A DNA stretch of 64,000 bases from Thiobacillus sp. (GCA_021166845.1 JAJPEP010000062.1:1-64000), one strand, 5' to 3'; counted from the first letter of the stretch, positions 1 to 8,449 are shown. Made by a program: numbers and translations. The notes: generated by a model from the letters alone, not told the origin.

Positions 1-1236
1 GGCGAGGTTGCCGGCGATGGTGACTTCCTCGACCGGGTACAGGATCTCGCCGTTTTCCACCCAGAAGCCGGCGGCGCCGCGCGAGTAGTCGCCGGTGACC
101 ATGTTGGCGCCGTGGCCGAGCAGTTCGGTGACCAAGAGGCCCGTGCCCATCTGCTTCAGCAGGCCGTCGAGGTCGTGCTCGCCGGGGGTGACGATGAGGT
201 TGTGGCTGCCGCCGGCATTGCCGGTGGTCGTCATGCCGAGCTTCTTCGCCGAGTAGGTCGACAGGAAATAGCCCTGCAGCACGCCGTCCTTGACGACGTC
301 GCGATCGAGGCAGGCGACGCCTTCGCTGTCGAAGGGGGCGCTGCCGAGGCCGCCGGGAATGAACGGCTGCTCGCGGATCGTCACCCGCGGGGCGAACACC
401 TGCTGGCCCAGGCTGTCGAGCAGGAACGATGACTTGCGGTAGAGGCTGCCGCCGGAGACTGCCGCGACGAAGTTGCCGATGAGCCCGGTGGCGATCGGCG
501 CCTCGAAAATGACCGGGCAGGTGCGGGTGTCGAGCTTGCGGCCGTTCAACCGGCGCACCGTGCGGGTGCCGGCGATGCGGCCGACGCTTTCGGCGGAGTC
601 CAGGTCGTTGGCATTGCGCGCGCTGGTGTACCAGTAGTCGCGCTGCATCGCGCCTTTGTCCTCGCCGATCACCGCGACCGACATGCCGTGGCGCGAGCCG
701 GCGTAGCCGTTGCAGAAGCCGAGGCTGTTGGCGTAGATGAATTGCGAAGTGTGCAGGCTGACGCCCGCGCCTTCGGAGTTGGTCAGCCGCCTGTCGACCG
801 CCAGCGCCGCCGCTTCGCAGGCTTTGGCACGCTCGGCCGCCTCCTCGACGGTGAGGTCCCACGGGTGGTAGAGGTCGAGGTCGGGCACGTCCTTCGCCAG
901 CCGGTCGGCATCCGGCAGGCCGGCCGCATCGTCCTCGGCGGTGTAGCGGGCGATCGTCAGGGCTTTTTCGACGGCGCTTTTCAGCGCGGATTCGGACAGG
1001 TCCGAGGTCGAGGCATGGCCGCGGCGCTGGCCGATGTAGACGGTGACGCCGGCGCCCTTGTCCTTGTTGTACTCGATGGTTTCGATCTCGCCCTGGCGCA
1101 CGCTGACGTTCTGGCCGACGCCTTCGGAGATTTCGGTATCGGCGGCGGTGGCCCCCTGTCGGGCTGCGTGCTCGATGACGATCTGGGACAGGGCAATGAG
1201 CTGGTCGCGGGTGTAGCTGAATTGGGAGCGGGACAT
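1..1236 (-). CDS. pmbA: PmbA/TldE, regulatory subunit of the TldD/TldE protease (3' end cut by window)
   Basis: The reading frame is open from the ATG at 1236 to the left edge, about 412 codons of a family that is usually near 450, so only the C-terminal tail is missing. The N-terminus begins MSRSQFSYTRDQLI, followed by the family hallmark region ATAADTEISEG..VSVRQGEIETIEYNKDKG. As is usual for PmbA/TldE, I see no HExxxH metal site in the visible part. In characterised members it pairs with TldD as a cytoplasmic metalloprotease that processes modified peptides and matures microcin-like substrates. Its partner tldD starts at 62707 in this window. It is divergent from darP, an arrangement common in proteobacteria. 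I see no strong ribosome binding site before the ATG. Confidence 0.93.
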   Translation of the reverse strand, partial: MSRSQFSYTRDQLIALSQIVIEHAARQGATAADTEISEGVGQNVSVRQGEIETIEYNKDKGAGVTVYIGQRRGHASTSDLSESALKSAVEKALTIARYTAEDDAAGLPDADRLAKDVPDLDLYHPWDLTVEEAAERAKACEAAALAVDRRLTNSEGAGVSLHTSQFIYANSLGFCNGYAGSRHGMSVAVIGEDKGAMQRDYWYTSARNANDLDSAESVGRIAGTRTVRRLNGRKLDTRTCPVIFEAPIATGLIGNFVAAVSGGSLYRKSSFLLDSLGQQVFAPRVTIREQPFIPGGLGSAPFDSEGVACLDRDVVKDGVLQGYFLSTYSAKKLGMTTTGNAGGSHNLIVTPGEHDLDGLLKQMGTGLLVTELLGHGANMVTGDYSRGAAGFWVENGEILYPVEEVTIAGNLA

Positions 1237-1307
1237 GTCGGCTTACAAAAGTAAAGTGGGGTGCAATCCGGTTCGGGGCAGCGCGTTTTGGGCGGTCAGA
1301 AACTACA

Positions 1308-1874
1308 ATGGCGATCATAACAGCAACCGAAAGACCCGCCGTGCGCCTGATCGACCCCGATGCAGAACTGGAATTCGACCCCGATGACGTCTATGACGGC
1401 CCCAGCCGGAGCCAGAAGAAGCGCGACGTCGAGGCCCTGCAGGACCTGGGCACGCTGCTGGTCAAGCTGCCCGACGCGCAATTCAAGCGCATCGAGCTGC
1501 CGGACGAGCTGCGCGCGGCGGTGGCCGCCTGCCGCAAGATCACCCAGAACAGCGCGCTGCGGCGGCAGAAGCAATACATCGGCAAGCTGATGCGCGGCGT
1601 CGATCCGGAACCGATCCAGGCGCAGCTCGACGCCTTCAACGGCGTGTCGGCGGCGGAAACCGCCAGGCTGCACCAGGCCGAGAAATGGCGCGACAAGCTC
1701 ATCGCCGACAACGAGGAATTGACGCTTTTCCTCAATAAATATCCCGACACCGACGCCACGCATCTGCGGCAGATCATCCGCAATGCGCGCGACGAGGCGG
1801 CGCGCAACAAGCCGCCGAAAGCTTTCCGCGAGATCTTCCGGGTGATCCGCGAGGCGATGCAGAAAGCGGATTGA
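1308..1874 (+). CDS. darP: DarP/YjgA (DUF615), ribosome-associated assembly factor
   Basis: 188 residues, matching the 170-200 usual for this family. An acidic N-terminus (residues about 18-30, including ELEFDPDDVYDG) is followed by the basic all-helical body, with SRSQKKRDVEALQDLG, RRQKQYIGKLMR near the middle and the C-terminal signature IRNARDEAARNKPPKAFR. In E. coli the protein (DarP, formerly YjgA) binds the 50S precursor and helps peptidyl-transferase-centre maturation. It is divergent from pmbA, a conserved pairing. The start at 1308 is the first Met; a GTG at 1341 (VRLIDPD) would also leave the conserved core intact, so the exact start is uncertain. Confidence 0.93.
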   Translation: MAIITATERPAVRLIDPDAELEFDPDDVYDGPSRSQKKRDVEALQDLGTLLVKLPDAQFKRIELPDELRAAVAACRKITQNSALRRQKQYIGKLMRGVDPEPIQAQLDAFNGVSAAETARLHQAEKWRDKLIADNEELTLFLNKYPDTDATHLRQIIRNARDEAARNKPPKAFREIFRVIREAMQKAD

Positions 1875-1890
1875 TCCGCGAAGGTCGCAA

Positions 1891-2691
1891 ATGACTTTCC
1901 GCCGAATCCGAATCCTGCTGCTGCTGGGCGTGCTGGCCGCCGCGGCCGGCATGACCTGGCTGGAGCAGTCCATGGTGCGAGGCTGGCGGGCGCCGCTGGC
2001 GGTGGCGGTGATTCCGGTCAACGGCGACGGTTCGGTACCGGCGGCAGAGACGATCCGCGCGCTGCAGGCGGCCGATTTCGACGACATCAATGCCTTCCTC
2101 GAACGCGAGACGGCGCGCTACGGGGTGAAGCAGTCGCCGGCCATGCAGGTCGCCTTGCTGCCGGAGTCGAAGCAGAAACCGCCGGCGCCGCCGCGCGACG
2201 GCAGCGTGCTGAAAACCGTGTTCTGGAGCCTGAAATTGCGCTGGTGGGTGTACCGGCAGTCGGACGCATGGTTGCCGCAGCTGGGCACGATCAAGCTGTT
2301 CGTGCTGTATCACGCGCCGCAGGACGGCCTGGCGCTGGAACATTCGCTGGGCCTGCAGAAAGGTCTGATCGGCGTGGTGCACGCCTTTGCCGATCCCCGG
2401 CAGACGCGGCAGAACAATATCGTCATCGCGCACGAGCTGTTGCATACGCTGGGGGCGACCGACAAATATGCCGCCGGGGGCATGCCGGTCTATCCGCAGG
2501 GCTATGCCGAGCCCGAACTGCCGCAGCATCTGCCGCGCCGCGAGGCCGAGATCATGGCCGGGCGGCTGGTGAATGCCGCCGGCCGGCTGGTGATGCCGCC
2601 CAGCCTGGAGCAGTGCGTGATGGGTGCGATGACGGCCCACGAGATCAATGTCGACGAAGGCTTCAGACGGCGTTTTGCCTCGGGCCGTTAG
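1891..2691 (+). CDS. Membrane-anchored metzincin-like putative zinc protease, family not recognised
   Basis: 266 residues. A hydrophobic segment at about residues 7-22 after basic residues looks like an uncleaved signal anchor, putting the rest in the periplasm. Near residue 180 lies HELLHTLGATD, which fits the extended zinc site HExxHxxGxxD in which a third ligand follows the HExxH helix as in metzincins, with Asp instead of His (as in snapalysin-type enzymes). About 55 residues later comes VMGAMTAHE, a plausible Met-turn. The gene starts 16 bp after darP on the same strand and its 3' end overlaps the convergent EI24 gene by 29 bp. Catalytic activity is inferred only from the motif; substrate unknown. 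Confidence 0.7.
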   Translation: MTFRRIRILLLLGVLAAAAGMTWLEQSMVRGWRAPLAVAVIPVNGDGSVPAAETIRALQAADFDDINAFLERETARYGVKQSPAMQVALLPESKQKPPAPPRDGSVLKTVFWSLKLRWWVYRQSDAWLPQLGTIKLFVLYHAPQDGLALEHSLGLQKGLIGVVHAFADPRQTRQNNIVIAHELLHTLGATDKYAAGGMPVYPQGYAEPELPQHLPRREAEIMAGRLVNAAGRLVMPPSLEQCVMGAMTAHEINVDEGFRRRFASGR

Positions 2692-3397
2692 ATGAGCGTT
2701 GCCGCGCGAGTCGTGCGAGGCCGAAGTGGATGAAGGCCAGCGCGGCGAACACCGGCCCCAGCAGGTTGAGCAGGGGGACGAACTGCAGCAGCCCGGTCAG
2801 CAGGCCCAGTCCCCACCAGCCGTTGCGCTCACTCCTGAACAGCGCCGCCATTTCTTCGGCGCTGGCATGCTCGGCGATGGCGTCGTAGCGGAACAGGCGC
2901 TGGTTCAGATACGCGGCGGCGACGAAGGGCACGATCACGCCGATGCCGATCAGCCACAGCGGCAGCGTCACCAGCCACAGGGTAGCGAACAAGGCGATTG
3001 CGACGACGGCGTTCCACAGGCTGCCGATGAGGCCGCCGCCGCTTTCGCGACGGAGCTCGGGGTAATCCCGCCCGGCCACCACGCGGATCAGCGCGGGCAT
3101 GCCGAACAGCGCGGTGATGACGAGCGCGGTCAGCATCACCAGCGGCACGAACAGCATGAGGTGCAAGAGCGCCTGGATGCCATGGGCGATCCAGGCCGGT
3201 TCGAACTCGGCCAGCCAGGTCTGGATGCCGATGACGTCGAGCCCCTGCGCAATCCAGCCGGAGAAGGCGCCCCAGAACGTCACGCCCAGCACCAGCCACA
3301 GCAGCAGGGCGAGCAGTATCGGCCACACCACCACCCACAGCACGCGCAGGTTGAAGAGGTCGCGCAGGGCGCGCGCCAGCGCGTCGAGCACCGTCAT
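2663..3397 (-). CDS. EI24-domain (CysZ-like) integral membrane protein
   Basis: 244 residues with at least four strongly hydrophobic spans, the first at about residues 18-46, then at about 80-105, 128-160 and near the C-terminus. The general architecture and the C-terminal stretch ERNGWWGLGLLTGLLQFVP..NLLGPVFAALAFIHFG are typical of the EI24/CysZ superfamily, some members of which conduct sulfate. Whether this one does is not shown by sequence. Its ATG overlaps the TGA of mogA by 4 bases (3394-3397), so the two are probably translated from one message, though a functional link is not obvious. Confidence 0.8.
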   Translation of the reverse strand: MTVLDALARALRDLFNLRVLWVVVWPILLALLLWLVLGVTFWGAFSGWIAQGLDVIGIQTWLAEFEPAWIAHGIQALLHLMLFVPLVMLTALVITALFGMPALIRVVAGRDYPELRRESGGGLIGSLWNAVVAIALFATLWLVTLPLWLIGIGVIVPFVAAAYLNQRLFRYDAIAEHASAEEMAALFRSERNGWWGLGLLTGLLQFVPLLNLLGPVFAALAFIHFGLARLARQRSSNGPRQNAV

Positions 3398-3954
3398 GCG
3401 GGCGGCCGCAGCGCGGATTTCGGGCGGAATACGGCGATCGTGTCGGCGCGCGCTTCGAGGTACGGCCCGCCGATGAGGTCGATGCAGTAGGGCACGGCGG
3501 CGAAGATGCCGTCGAGCGTTTCCTTGATCGCCTTGGGCTGCCCCGGCAGGTTGAGGATCAGGCTGGCGCCGCGCGTCACCCCAACCTGGCGCGACAGGAT
3601 CGCGGTCGGCACGTACTTCAGCGACACCGCGCGCATCTGCTCGCCAAAGCCGGGCAGCACCTTGTGCGCCACCGCCAGTGTCGCCTCGGGGGTGACGTCG
3701 CGCGGCGCCGGGCCGGTGCCGCCGGTGGTGAGGATGAGCGAACAGCGCTCAATGTCGGCCAGCTCGATCAGTGTGGCTTCGATGCCTGCCTGCTCGTCGG
3801 GAATCAGCCGGGTGACGAATTGCGCGGGGTTGGCCAGCACCTCGCCGAACCAGGCTTCGAGTGCGGGCAGGCCGCGGTCTTCGTAGATGCCGCTGCTGGC
3901 GCGGTCGCTGATGGAAACGAGGCCGATGCGGATGGAATCGTGGGTCATGGTCAT
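3394..3954 (-). CDS. mog: Molybdopterin adenylyltransferase
   Basis: 186 residues, the usual size of the MogA/MoaB family. The N-terminus IGLVSISDRASSGIYEDRG and the nucleotide-binding signature LTTGGTGPAPRDVTPEA (residues about 89-106) are diagnostic, and PGFGEQMR plus NLPGQPKAI complete the fold. In E. coli Mog adenylates molybdopterin before MoeA inserts molybdate, a cytoplasmic step in molybdenum cofactor synthesis. It is the first gene of a two-gene minus-strand unit with the EI24 protein and is divergent from the thioredoxin-like gene; the 64-bp gap between them must hold both promoters. No other moa/moe gene lies in the window. Confidence 0.93.
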   Translation of the reverse strand: MTMTHDSIRIGLVSISDRASSGIYEDRGLPALEAWFGEVLANPAQFVTRLIPDEQAGIEATLIELADIERCSLILTTGGTGPAPRDVTPEATLAVAHKVLPGFGEQMRAVSLKYVPTAILSRQVGVTRGASLILNLPGQPKAIKETLDGIFAAVPYCIDLIGGPYLEARADTIAVFRPKSALRPPA

Positions 3955-4018
3955 AAAAGAGGGTTGTGCGAGGGCCTGAATTTATCAGAATGAAGGCTAC
4001 GTGGATGAGGAGAGCGGA

Positions 4019-4510
4019 ATGAAACGGATCGGGATGCTTCTGGCGGCAGGCTTTTTGTGGGCAACGACGGTGCTGGCTGACCCGCCGCCGGGTTACCCGT
4101 TCGTCGGTTTTGATTCCGGCCTGGCGGCGGCGCGCGCGAGCGGCAAGCCGATCTTTCTCTACTTCGGGCGCTACGGCTGCGCATGGTGCGACCACACCAA
4201 CAGGCAGACCTTTTCCGACACGTCGCTGAAAAAGCTGTACACGAAAAATTACGTGCTGGTGTATGTCGACGCCGAATCGGGCAAGCGGCTGACGCTGCCC
4301 TCCGGCGAGCGCATCACCGAGGCCGAGCTGGGGGTGCGACTGCAGGCCTTCGCCACGCCGCTGTTCGTCTACCTGACGCCGCAGGGCGACAAGATCGTGC
4401 AGATTCCCGGCTTCAAGACGGTGCAGGACTTTCGCGACTACGACCGCTACGTGCGCGGCGGGCATTACAAGCAGAAGACCCTGCTCGAGTTCCTGGGCGG
4501 CAAGTCGTGA
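4019..4510 (+). CDS. Exported thioredoxin-fold protein (SoxW-like)
   Basis: 163 residues from the ATG at 4019, which follows a good ribosome binding site (GAGGAG, 4008-4013). The N-terminus MKRIGMLLAAGFLWATTVLA is a clear signal peptide. The mature protein has a thioredoxin fold with the CxxC motif C-A-W-C after FGRYG (residues about 45-60) and the cis-proline region FATPLFVYL. Such proteins act as periplasmic thiol reductases or thiol-protecting factors; in sulfur oxidisers related proteins (SoxW) keep Sox components reduced, but no sox gene is present here. Its stop overlaps the GTG start of the next gene (GTGA, 4507-4510), so the two are translationally coupled. Confidence 0.85.
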   Translation: MKRIGMLLAAGFLWATTVLADPPPGYPFVGFDSGLAAARASGKPIFLYFGRYGCAWCDHTNRQTFSDTSLKKLYTKNYVLVYVDAESGKRLTLPSGERITEAELGVRLQAFATPLFVYLTPQGDKIVQIPGFKTVQDFRDYDRYVRGGHYKQKTLLEFLGGKS

Positions 4511-5688
4511 GGGCGGCGGCGCTGCTGCTGGCGCTGCTGGCGTGGCCGGCGCAGGCCGCGTGGGAGTGGAGCGCCCCGCTGACCGTCAATTCGGTTCAGG
4601 GCGCGGCGGTTTTTCCGCACCTGGAATCGGCCAACCGCCGCGGTGTCGCGGTGTCGGGCGACACCGTGGCTGTGGTGTGGGAAGACAACCGCGACGGCAG
4701 CCCGCAGTGCTATCTGGCGAACAAGCCCGCGGCCGCGGCGGCCTTCCAGCCGGAAATCCGGCTGAGCCAGGGCGACTGCTACGAACCGGTGGTGGCAGCC
4801 CTCGGCGATGGGCGCTTCGTGGCGGCGTGGGAAGAAGCCGGCAAGGCGCATGCGCGGGTGCTGCCTGGCGGCGCGGTACTGAAGCTGTCCGACGCCGAGG
4901 CGGCGCAGGTCACGCTGGCCGTGGCGGGAGAGCGGATGTATGCCGCGTGGGCCGAGCAGGCCGGGCGCTTCCGACGCATCGTCGTCGCCCGACTGGCATT
5001 GGAAGGGGACGCGCTCAGCGTGAAGACAAGGCGGCCGGTCGAAACGAAAAAACCGGCCGACGAACAGGGCTGGCCGGCGCTGGCCGTGGCGGGTGACGGC
5101 AGCGTGACCGTCGTCTGGGAAGACCGTCGCAGCCGTCACACCGTGCCGATGGCAAGCCGCAGCCGCGATGGCGGAAAGACCTTCGTGCCACCCCTCCGCC
5201 TCACCGACAAGGCGAGCGGCAGCGTGGACGGGCTCGGCGCGGGCAGCGGCGCGATGCGCCCGACGCTCGCGGCCTGGGGCGAAAAGGGTATCGCAGCAGT
5301 GTGGCTCGACAAGCGCGACTTCCTTTCCGGCTATGACGTGTATGCGGCGTTCAACCCGGGTAAGGGCCGCTTCGGCGCGAACCTGCGCGTGCAGGACAGC
5401 TTCGGCGACAACATGGCGCAGTGGCATGCGACGGTCATCGGCGGCACGGATGGACGGCTGCTGGCGCTGTGGGACGATGCCCGCGACGGCACGCCGGACG
5501 TGTGGCTGTCCGAGTGGGACGGCAAGGCCTTCGGCGACGATGTGGCGGTGCCCGCTGCGTCGGGGCCGGGCGCGCAATCCGACCCGGTGGCGACGCTGGA
5601 TGCCGCCGGATCGCTGCACGTGGCGTGGCTGGACCGCGACGAAGCGGCGGGCACGCGCATTCGCTATGCACGTGCGGTGTGGCGTTGA
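4507..5688 (+). CDS. Exported sialidase-like beta-propeller (BNR/Asp-box) protein
   Basis: 393 residues from a GTG start that overlaps the stop of the thioredoxin-like gene. A signal peptide (AAALLLALLAWPAQA) precedes a propeller made of repeated blades, each with a motif like VVWEDNRDG, VVWEDRRS, AVWLDKRD, ALWDDARDG and VAWLDRD. One canonical Asp-box, SRDGGKTF, lies at about residue 218. I see no catalytic sialidase arginine triad, so binding or scaffolding in the periplasm is more likely than glycosidase activity. Two cysteines (in the segments PQCYL and GDCYEP) could be disulfide-bonded, which would make sense of the coupled thioredoxin-like partner. Specific role unknown. Confidence 0.75.
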   Translation: MRAAALLLALLAWPAQAAWEWSAPLTVNSVQGAAVFPHLESANRRGVAVSGDTVAVVWEDNRDGSPQCYLANKPAAAAAFQPEIRLSQGDCYEPVVAALGDGRFVAAWEEAGKAHARVLPGGAVLKLSDAEAAQVTLAVAGERMYAAWAEQAGRFRRIVVARLALEGDALSVKTRRPVETKKPADEQGWPALAVAGDGSVTVVWEDRRSRHTVPMASRSRDGGKTFVPPLRLTDKASGSVDGLGAGSGAMRPTLAAWGEKGIAAVWLDKRDFLSGYDVYAAFNPGKGRFGANLRVQDSFGDNMAQWHATVIGGTDGRLLALWDDARDGTPDVWLSEWDGKAFGDDVAVPAASGPGAQSDPVATLDAAGSLHVAWLDRDEAAGTRIRYARAVWR

Positions 5689-5703
5689 GGGTGAAAATCC
5701 TTT

Positions 5704-5798
5704 ATCCGCGAAGGAACGCGAAGAAAGGCAGAACAAGTTCTTTCCGGCCGATCCAATGATGGTGTCGATGCGGGGTTTCCTTCGCGCCCTTCGCGGAT
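5704..5798. repeat. Inverted-repeat element with CGCGAAGG-type arms
   Basis: ATCCGCGAAGGAACGCGAAG at 5704-5723 is mirrored by CTTCGCGCCCTTCGCGGAT at 5780-5798, a near-perfect inverted repeat about 95 bp across. A third half-arm, TTCGCGGAT, occurs at 5944-5952 on the far side of the 117-bp element at 5814-5930. The stretch 5689-5963 has no gene and consists almost entirely of these nested repeats. Confidence 0.65.
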
Positions 5799-5813
5799 GA
5801 AAAAGATTTCATC

Positions 5814-5930
5814 CCAGATTGTTCATTCGATGATTTATGGCGCGTAGGGTGCACTCCGTGCACCTTCAGACGTAAATCGGTGCACAGAGTGCACCCTACG
5901 CAAAGCATCTCGCGTCAATGAAAAATCCGG
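5814..5930 (+). repeat. 117-bp MITE-like palindromic element, copy A
   Basis: Ends are CCAGATTGTTCATT and its imperfect inverse AATGAAAAATCCGG. The middle is a long palindrome with GTAGGGTGCACTCCGTGCAC and its inverse. It aligns without gaps over 117 bases to the reverse complement of 55984-56100 (I count 17 mismatches). It has no coding potential. The flanking 7-mers (TTTCATC, GTTTATG) are not a clear target duplication. Confidence 0.8.
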
Positions 5931-5963
5931 GTTTATGCCGCTGTTCGCGGATAAAGAGTTTTC

Positions 5964-6941
5964 CTAAATCCAGCCGCGCCGCTTCAGCCGCCGGTACAGC
6001 AAGGCGACCGCCGCGCCGGTCGCCAGCAGCAGCGCCGGGTAGGCCCAAGGCCACGTCAGTTCCGGCATCACCTCGAAGTTCATGCCGTACAGGCTGAACA
6101 CCACGGTGGGCAAGGCGAGCAGCGCCCCCCAGCCGGCCAGCTTCTGCACCGATTCGTTTTGCTTCAGCGACAGCGAGGCGAGGTGGAACTGCATCGCGTC
6201 CGAGGTCGAGATGCGCAGGCGGTCGATCGCGGCCGACACCCGCGCCGCATGGTCGTGGATGTCGCGGTAATAGGCCTTGAGTTCCCGCGTGGACAACTCC
6301 GGGTGCAGGCGAATCAGGTTCTGGGTGATGTCCTGCATCGGTTCGGCGGCGTCGCGCAGCGCGGTCAGGTCGCGCTTCATGGCGTAGAGCCGCTCCAGCA
6401 TATCGCGCCCCGGTTTTGTGCTGCCGATCAACTGGCTTTCGAGGGACTGAAAGCGCTCCTGCATGCTTTCGATCACCGGCCTGAACCGGTCGACGATGAG
6501 GTCGAGCACCAGGTACAGCGCATAGGGCGCGGCCGCCTTGATGCCATTGGGGGGATGCTGCAGGCGGTCGCTCACCCGCTGGTAGCCGGCGCCGCTGTCG
6601 TGGCGGATGGCGACGACGTAGTTGCCGCCGACGAACACGTGCGTTTCGCCCATTTCCATGCGCGCGTCGCACAGCTGCACCGTGCGCGTCGCAATGAACA
6701 TGTGCCCTTCATATTCCTCGAGCTTGGAGCGCTGGTGGGTGGAAATCGCATCCTCCAGCGCCAGCGCATGCAGCCCGAGCTCATCGCCCAGGCGGGTGAT
6801 GGTCTGGCTGTCGGGCGATTTCAGTTCGACCCAGATGAAACGATCCGGCTGGCCGACGTGGTCGCTGATGTCGTCGAGGGAAATGGCCCGGACTTTGGCA
6901 TCGTGGAAGAGCAGACAGTCGATGACGTTCCCCTGCGGCAA
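5964..6941 (-). CDS. corA: CorA-family magnesium/divalent cation channel
   Basis: About 325 residues, close to E. coli CorA (316). The long cytoplasmic helical domain is followed by two C-terminal membrane spans. The first ends in the YGMN selectivity signature (SLYGMNFEVMPEL), and the protein ends in a basic tail. It forms a pentameric inner-membrane Mg2+/Co2+ channel in known members. No ATG fits: the frame is open well upstream into the phosphomannomutase gene. I chose the TTG at 6941, preceded by GAGGG about 11 bases upstream, giving MPQGNVIDCLLF; an ATT at 6950 is an alternative. It starts 14 bp downstream of algC and may be co-transcribed. Confidence 0.85.
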   Translation of the reverse strand: MPQGNVIDCLLFHDAKVRAISLDDISDHVGQPDRFIWVELKSPDSQTITRLGDELGLHALALEDAISTHQRSKLEEYEGHMFIATRTVQLCDARMEMGETHVFVGGNYVVAIRHDSGAGYQRVSDRLQHPPNGIKAAAPYALYLVLDLIVDRFRPVIESMQERFQSLESQLIGSTKPGRDMLERLYAMKRDLTALRDAAEPMQDITQNLIRLHPELSTRELKAYYRDIHDHAARVSAAIDRLRISTSDAMQFHLASLSLKQNESVQKLAGWGALLALPTVVFSLYGMNFEVMPELTWPWAYPALLLATGAAVALLYRRLKRRGWI

Positions 6942-6955
6942 TCGGAAAATGGCCC

Positions 6956-8329
6956 TCAGAACGGCAGCGCGAGGCCGGGCGCCGCTTCGTGAAACACGCG
7001 GCGGAAGTCGGCCTGGATCCGTTCCAGCGCGTCGGCGTTGTCGGCCTCGAAGCGCAGCACGATCACCGGCGTGGTGTTCGACGGGCGGGCCAGGCCGAAG
7101 CCATCGGCGTATTCGACGCGCAGGCCGTCGAGGGTGATGATTTCCTCGGCGTCCGGGAAGCGCGCGGATTTTTGCAGCGTGTCCATCAGCGCGTAATGCG
7201 CGCCCTCGGCCATCTTGATGTTGAGCTCGGGCGTGTTCAGCGTGTCGGGCAGGCCGTGCAGGGTGGCGTCGATGTCGGCCTGTTTCGACAAATATTCGAG
7301 CAGGCGCGCGCCGGCATACATCCCGTCGTCGAAGCCGAACCAGCGTTCCTTGAAGAACACGTGGCCCGACATCTCGCCGGCCAAGAGCGCGCCGGTTTCC
7401 TTCATCTTGGCCTTGATGAAGCTGTGCCCGGTCTTCCACAGCAGCGGGCGGCCGCCGCGCTCGCGTATCCAGCCGAACAGCTTGCGCGTGGATTTCACAT
7501 CGAAAATGATTTCGGCGCCGGGGTTGCGGGAGAGCACGTCGTCGGCGAACAGCATCAGCTGGCGGTCGGGGAAGATGATGCTGCCGTCCTTGGTGACCAC
7601 GCCGAGGCGGTCGCCGTCGCCGTCGAAGGCCAGGCCGATTTCTGCGTCGCTGGTTTTCAGCGCGGCGATCAGGTCCTGCAGGTTCTTCGGCTGGGAAGGA
7701 TCGGGATGGTGGTTGGGGAAGTTGCCGTCGACCTCGCAGAACAGTTCCTCAACCTGGCAGCCCATGTCGCGGTACAGCTTGGGGGCGAATGCGCCGGGCA
7801 CGCCGTTGCCGCAGTCGACGATGATCTTCATCGGGCGGGCGAGCTTGACGTCGGAGACGATGCGCGTGAGATATTCGCCGGCGATGTCGTATTCGCGGTA
7901 GCTGCCGGCGCCGTGCGCCAGATCGTTGTTCACCAGCCGCTCGCGCAGTTTCTGGATGGTGTCGCCGGACAGGGTTTCGCCGCCCAGAACCATCTTCAGG
8001 CCGTTATAGTCGGGCGGATTGTGGCTGCCGGTGACCATCACCGCGCTGTCCGTCTTCAATTGATAGGCCGCGAAATACGTCATCGGGGTGGCGACCATCC
8101 CCAGGTCCACCACGCCGATGCCGGCCTTCTGGATGCCGCGCGCCAGGGCCGCGGCCATGTCGGGTCCCGACAGCCGGCCATCGCGCCCGATGCAGATTTC
8201 GCGCTGGCCGCGCGCCGCCGCTTCGGAACCGATGGCGTGGCCGATGGCCTCGACGATTTCCGCCGTGAAGGTCTTGCCGACGATGCCGCGAATGTCGTAG
8301 GCCTTGAAGATTTCCTTGGGGTATTCCAC
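6956..8329 (-). CDS. algC: Phosphomannomutase/phosphoglucomutase
   Basis: 457 residues of the alpha-D-phosphohexomutase superfamily. The N-terminal FKAYDIRGIVG, the phosphoserine loop TGSHNPPDYNG (about residues 99-109), the metal site FDGDGDRLG (about 235) and the sugar-binding EMSGHVFF (about 320) are all intact. It interconverts mannose-6-P/mannose-1-P and glucose-6-P/glucose-1-P for nucleotide sugar supply (LPS, exopolysaccharide, and the UDP-glucose a cellulose synthase would need). Whether it prefers mannose or glucose cannot be read from sequence. It is followed closely by corA. Confidence 0.93.
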   Translation of the reverse strand: MEYPKEIFKAYDIRGIVGKTFTAEIVEAIGHAIGSEAAARGQREICIGRDGRLSGPDMAAALARGIQKAGIGVVDLGMVATPMTYFAAYQLKTDSAVMVTGSHNPPDYNGLKMVLGGETLSGDTIQKLRERLVNNDLAHGAGSYREYDIAGEYLTRIVSDVKLARPMKIIVDCGNGVPGAFAPKLYRDMGCQVEELFCEVDGNFPNHHPDPSQPKNLQDLIAALKTSDAEIGLAFDGDGDRLGVVTKDGSIIFPDRQLMLFADDVLSRNPGAEIIFDVKSTRKLFGWIRERGGRPLLWKTGHSFIKAKMKETGALLAGEMSGHVFFKERWFGFDDGMYAGARLLEYLSKQADIDATLHGLPDTLNTPELNIKMAEGAHYALMDTLQKSARFPDAEEIITLDGLRVEYADGFGLARPSNTTPVIVLRFEADNADALERIQADFRRVFHEAAPGLALPF

Positions 8330-8449
8330 AGTGCGCTCCCTGATTGACGTTGCGTCGATTTTACCTGTCAGCGCTCCGGCAGCCAGCCGAAATCGATGAA
8401 ATCGCCCGGATGCGAGCGGCGGAACGCGGCTGGGCCGGCGGGCTGACGC

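Noticed and set aside
5964-7439. An extended 491-residue form of CorA
   Set aside because: The extra N-terminal part lies inside the phosphomannomutase gene in another frame and is not protein-like; the known CorA size fits a start near 6941.
8368-8449. Minus-strand peptide ending HPGDFIDFGWLPER that reads like the C-terminus of a real protein
   Set aside because: Only about 20 residues look protein-like and the upstream frame lies inside the NTF2-like gene; too short to call even as a pseudogene.
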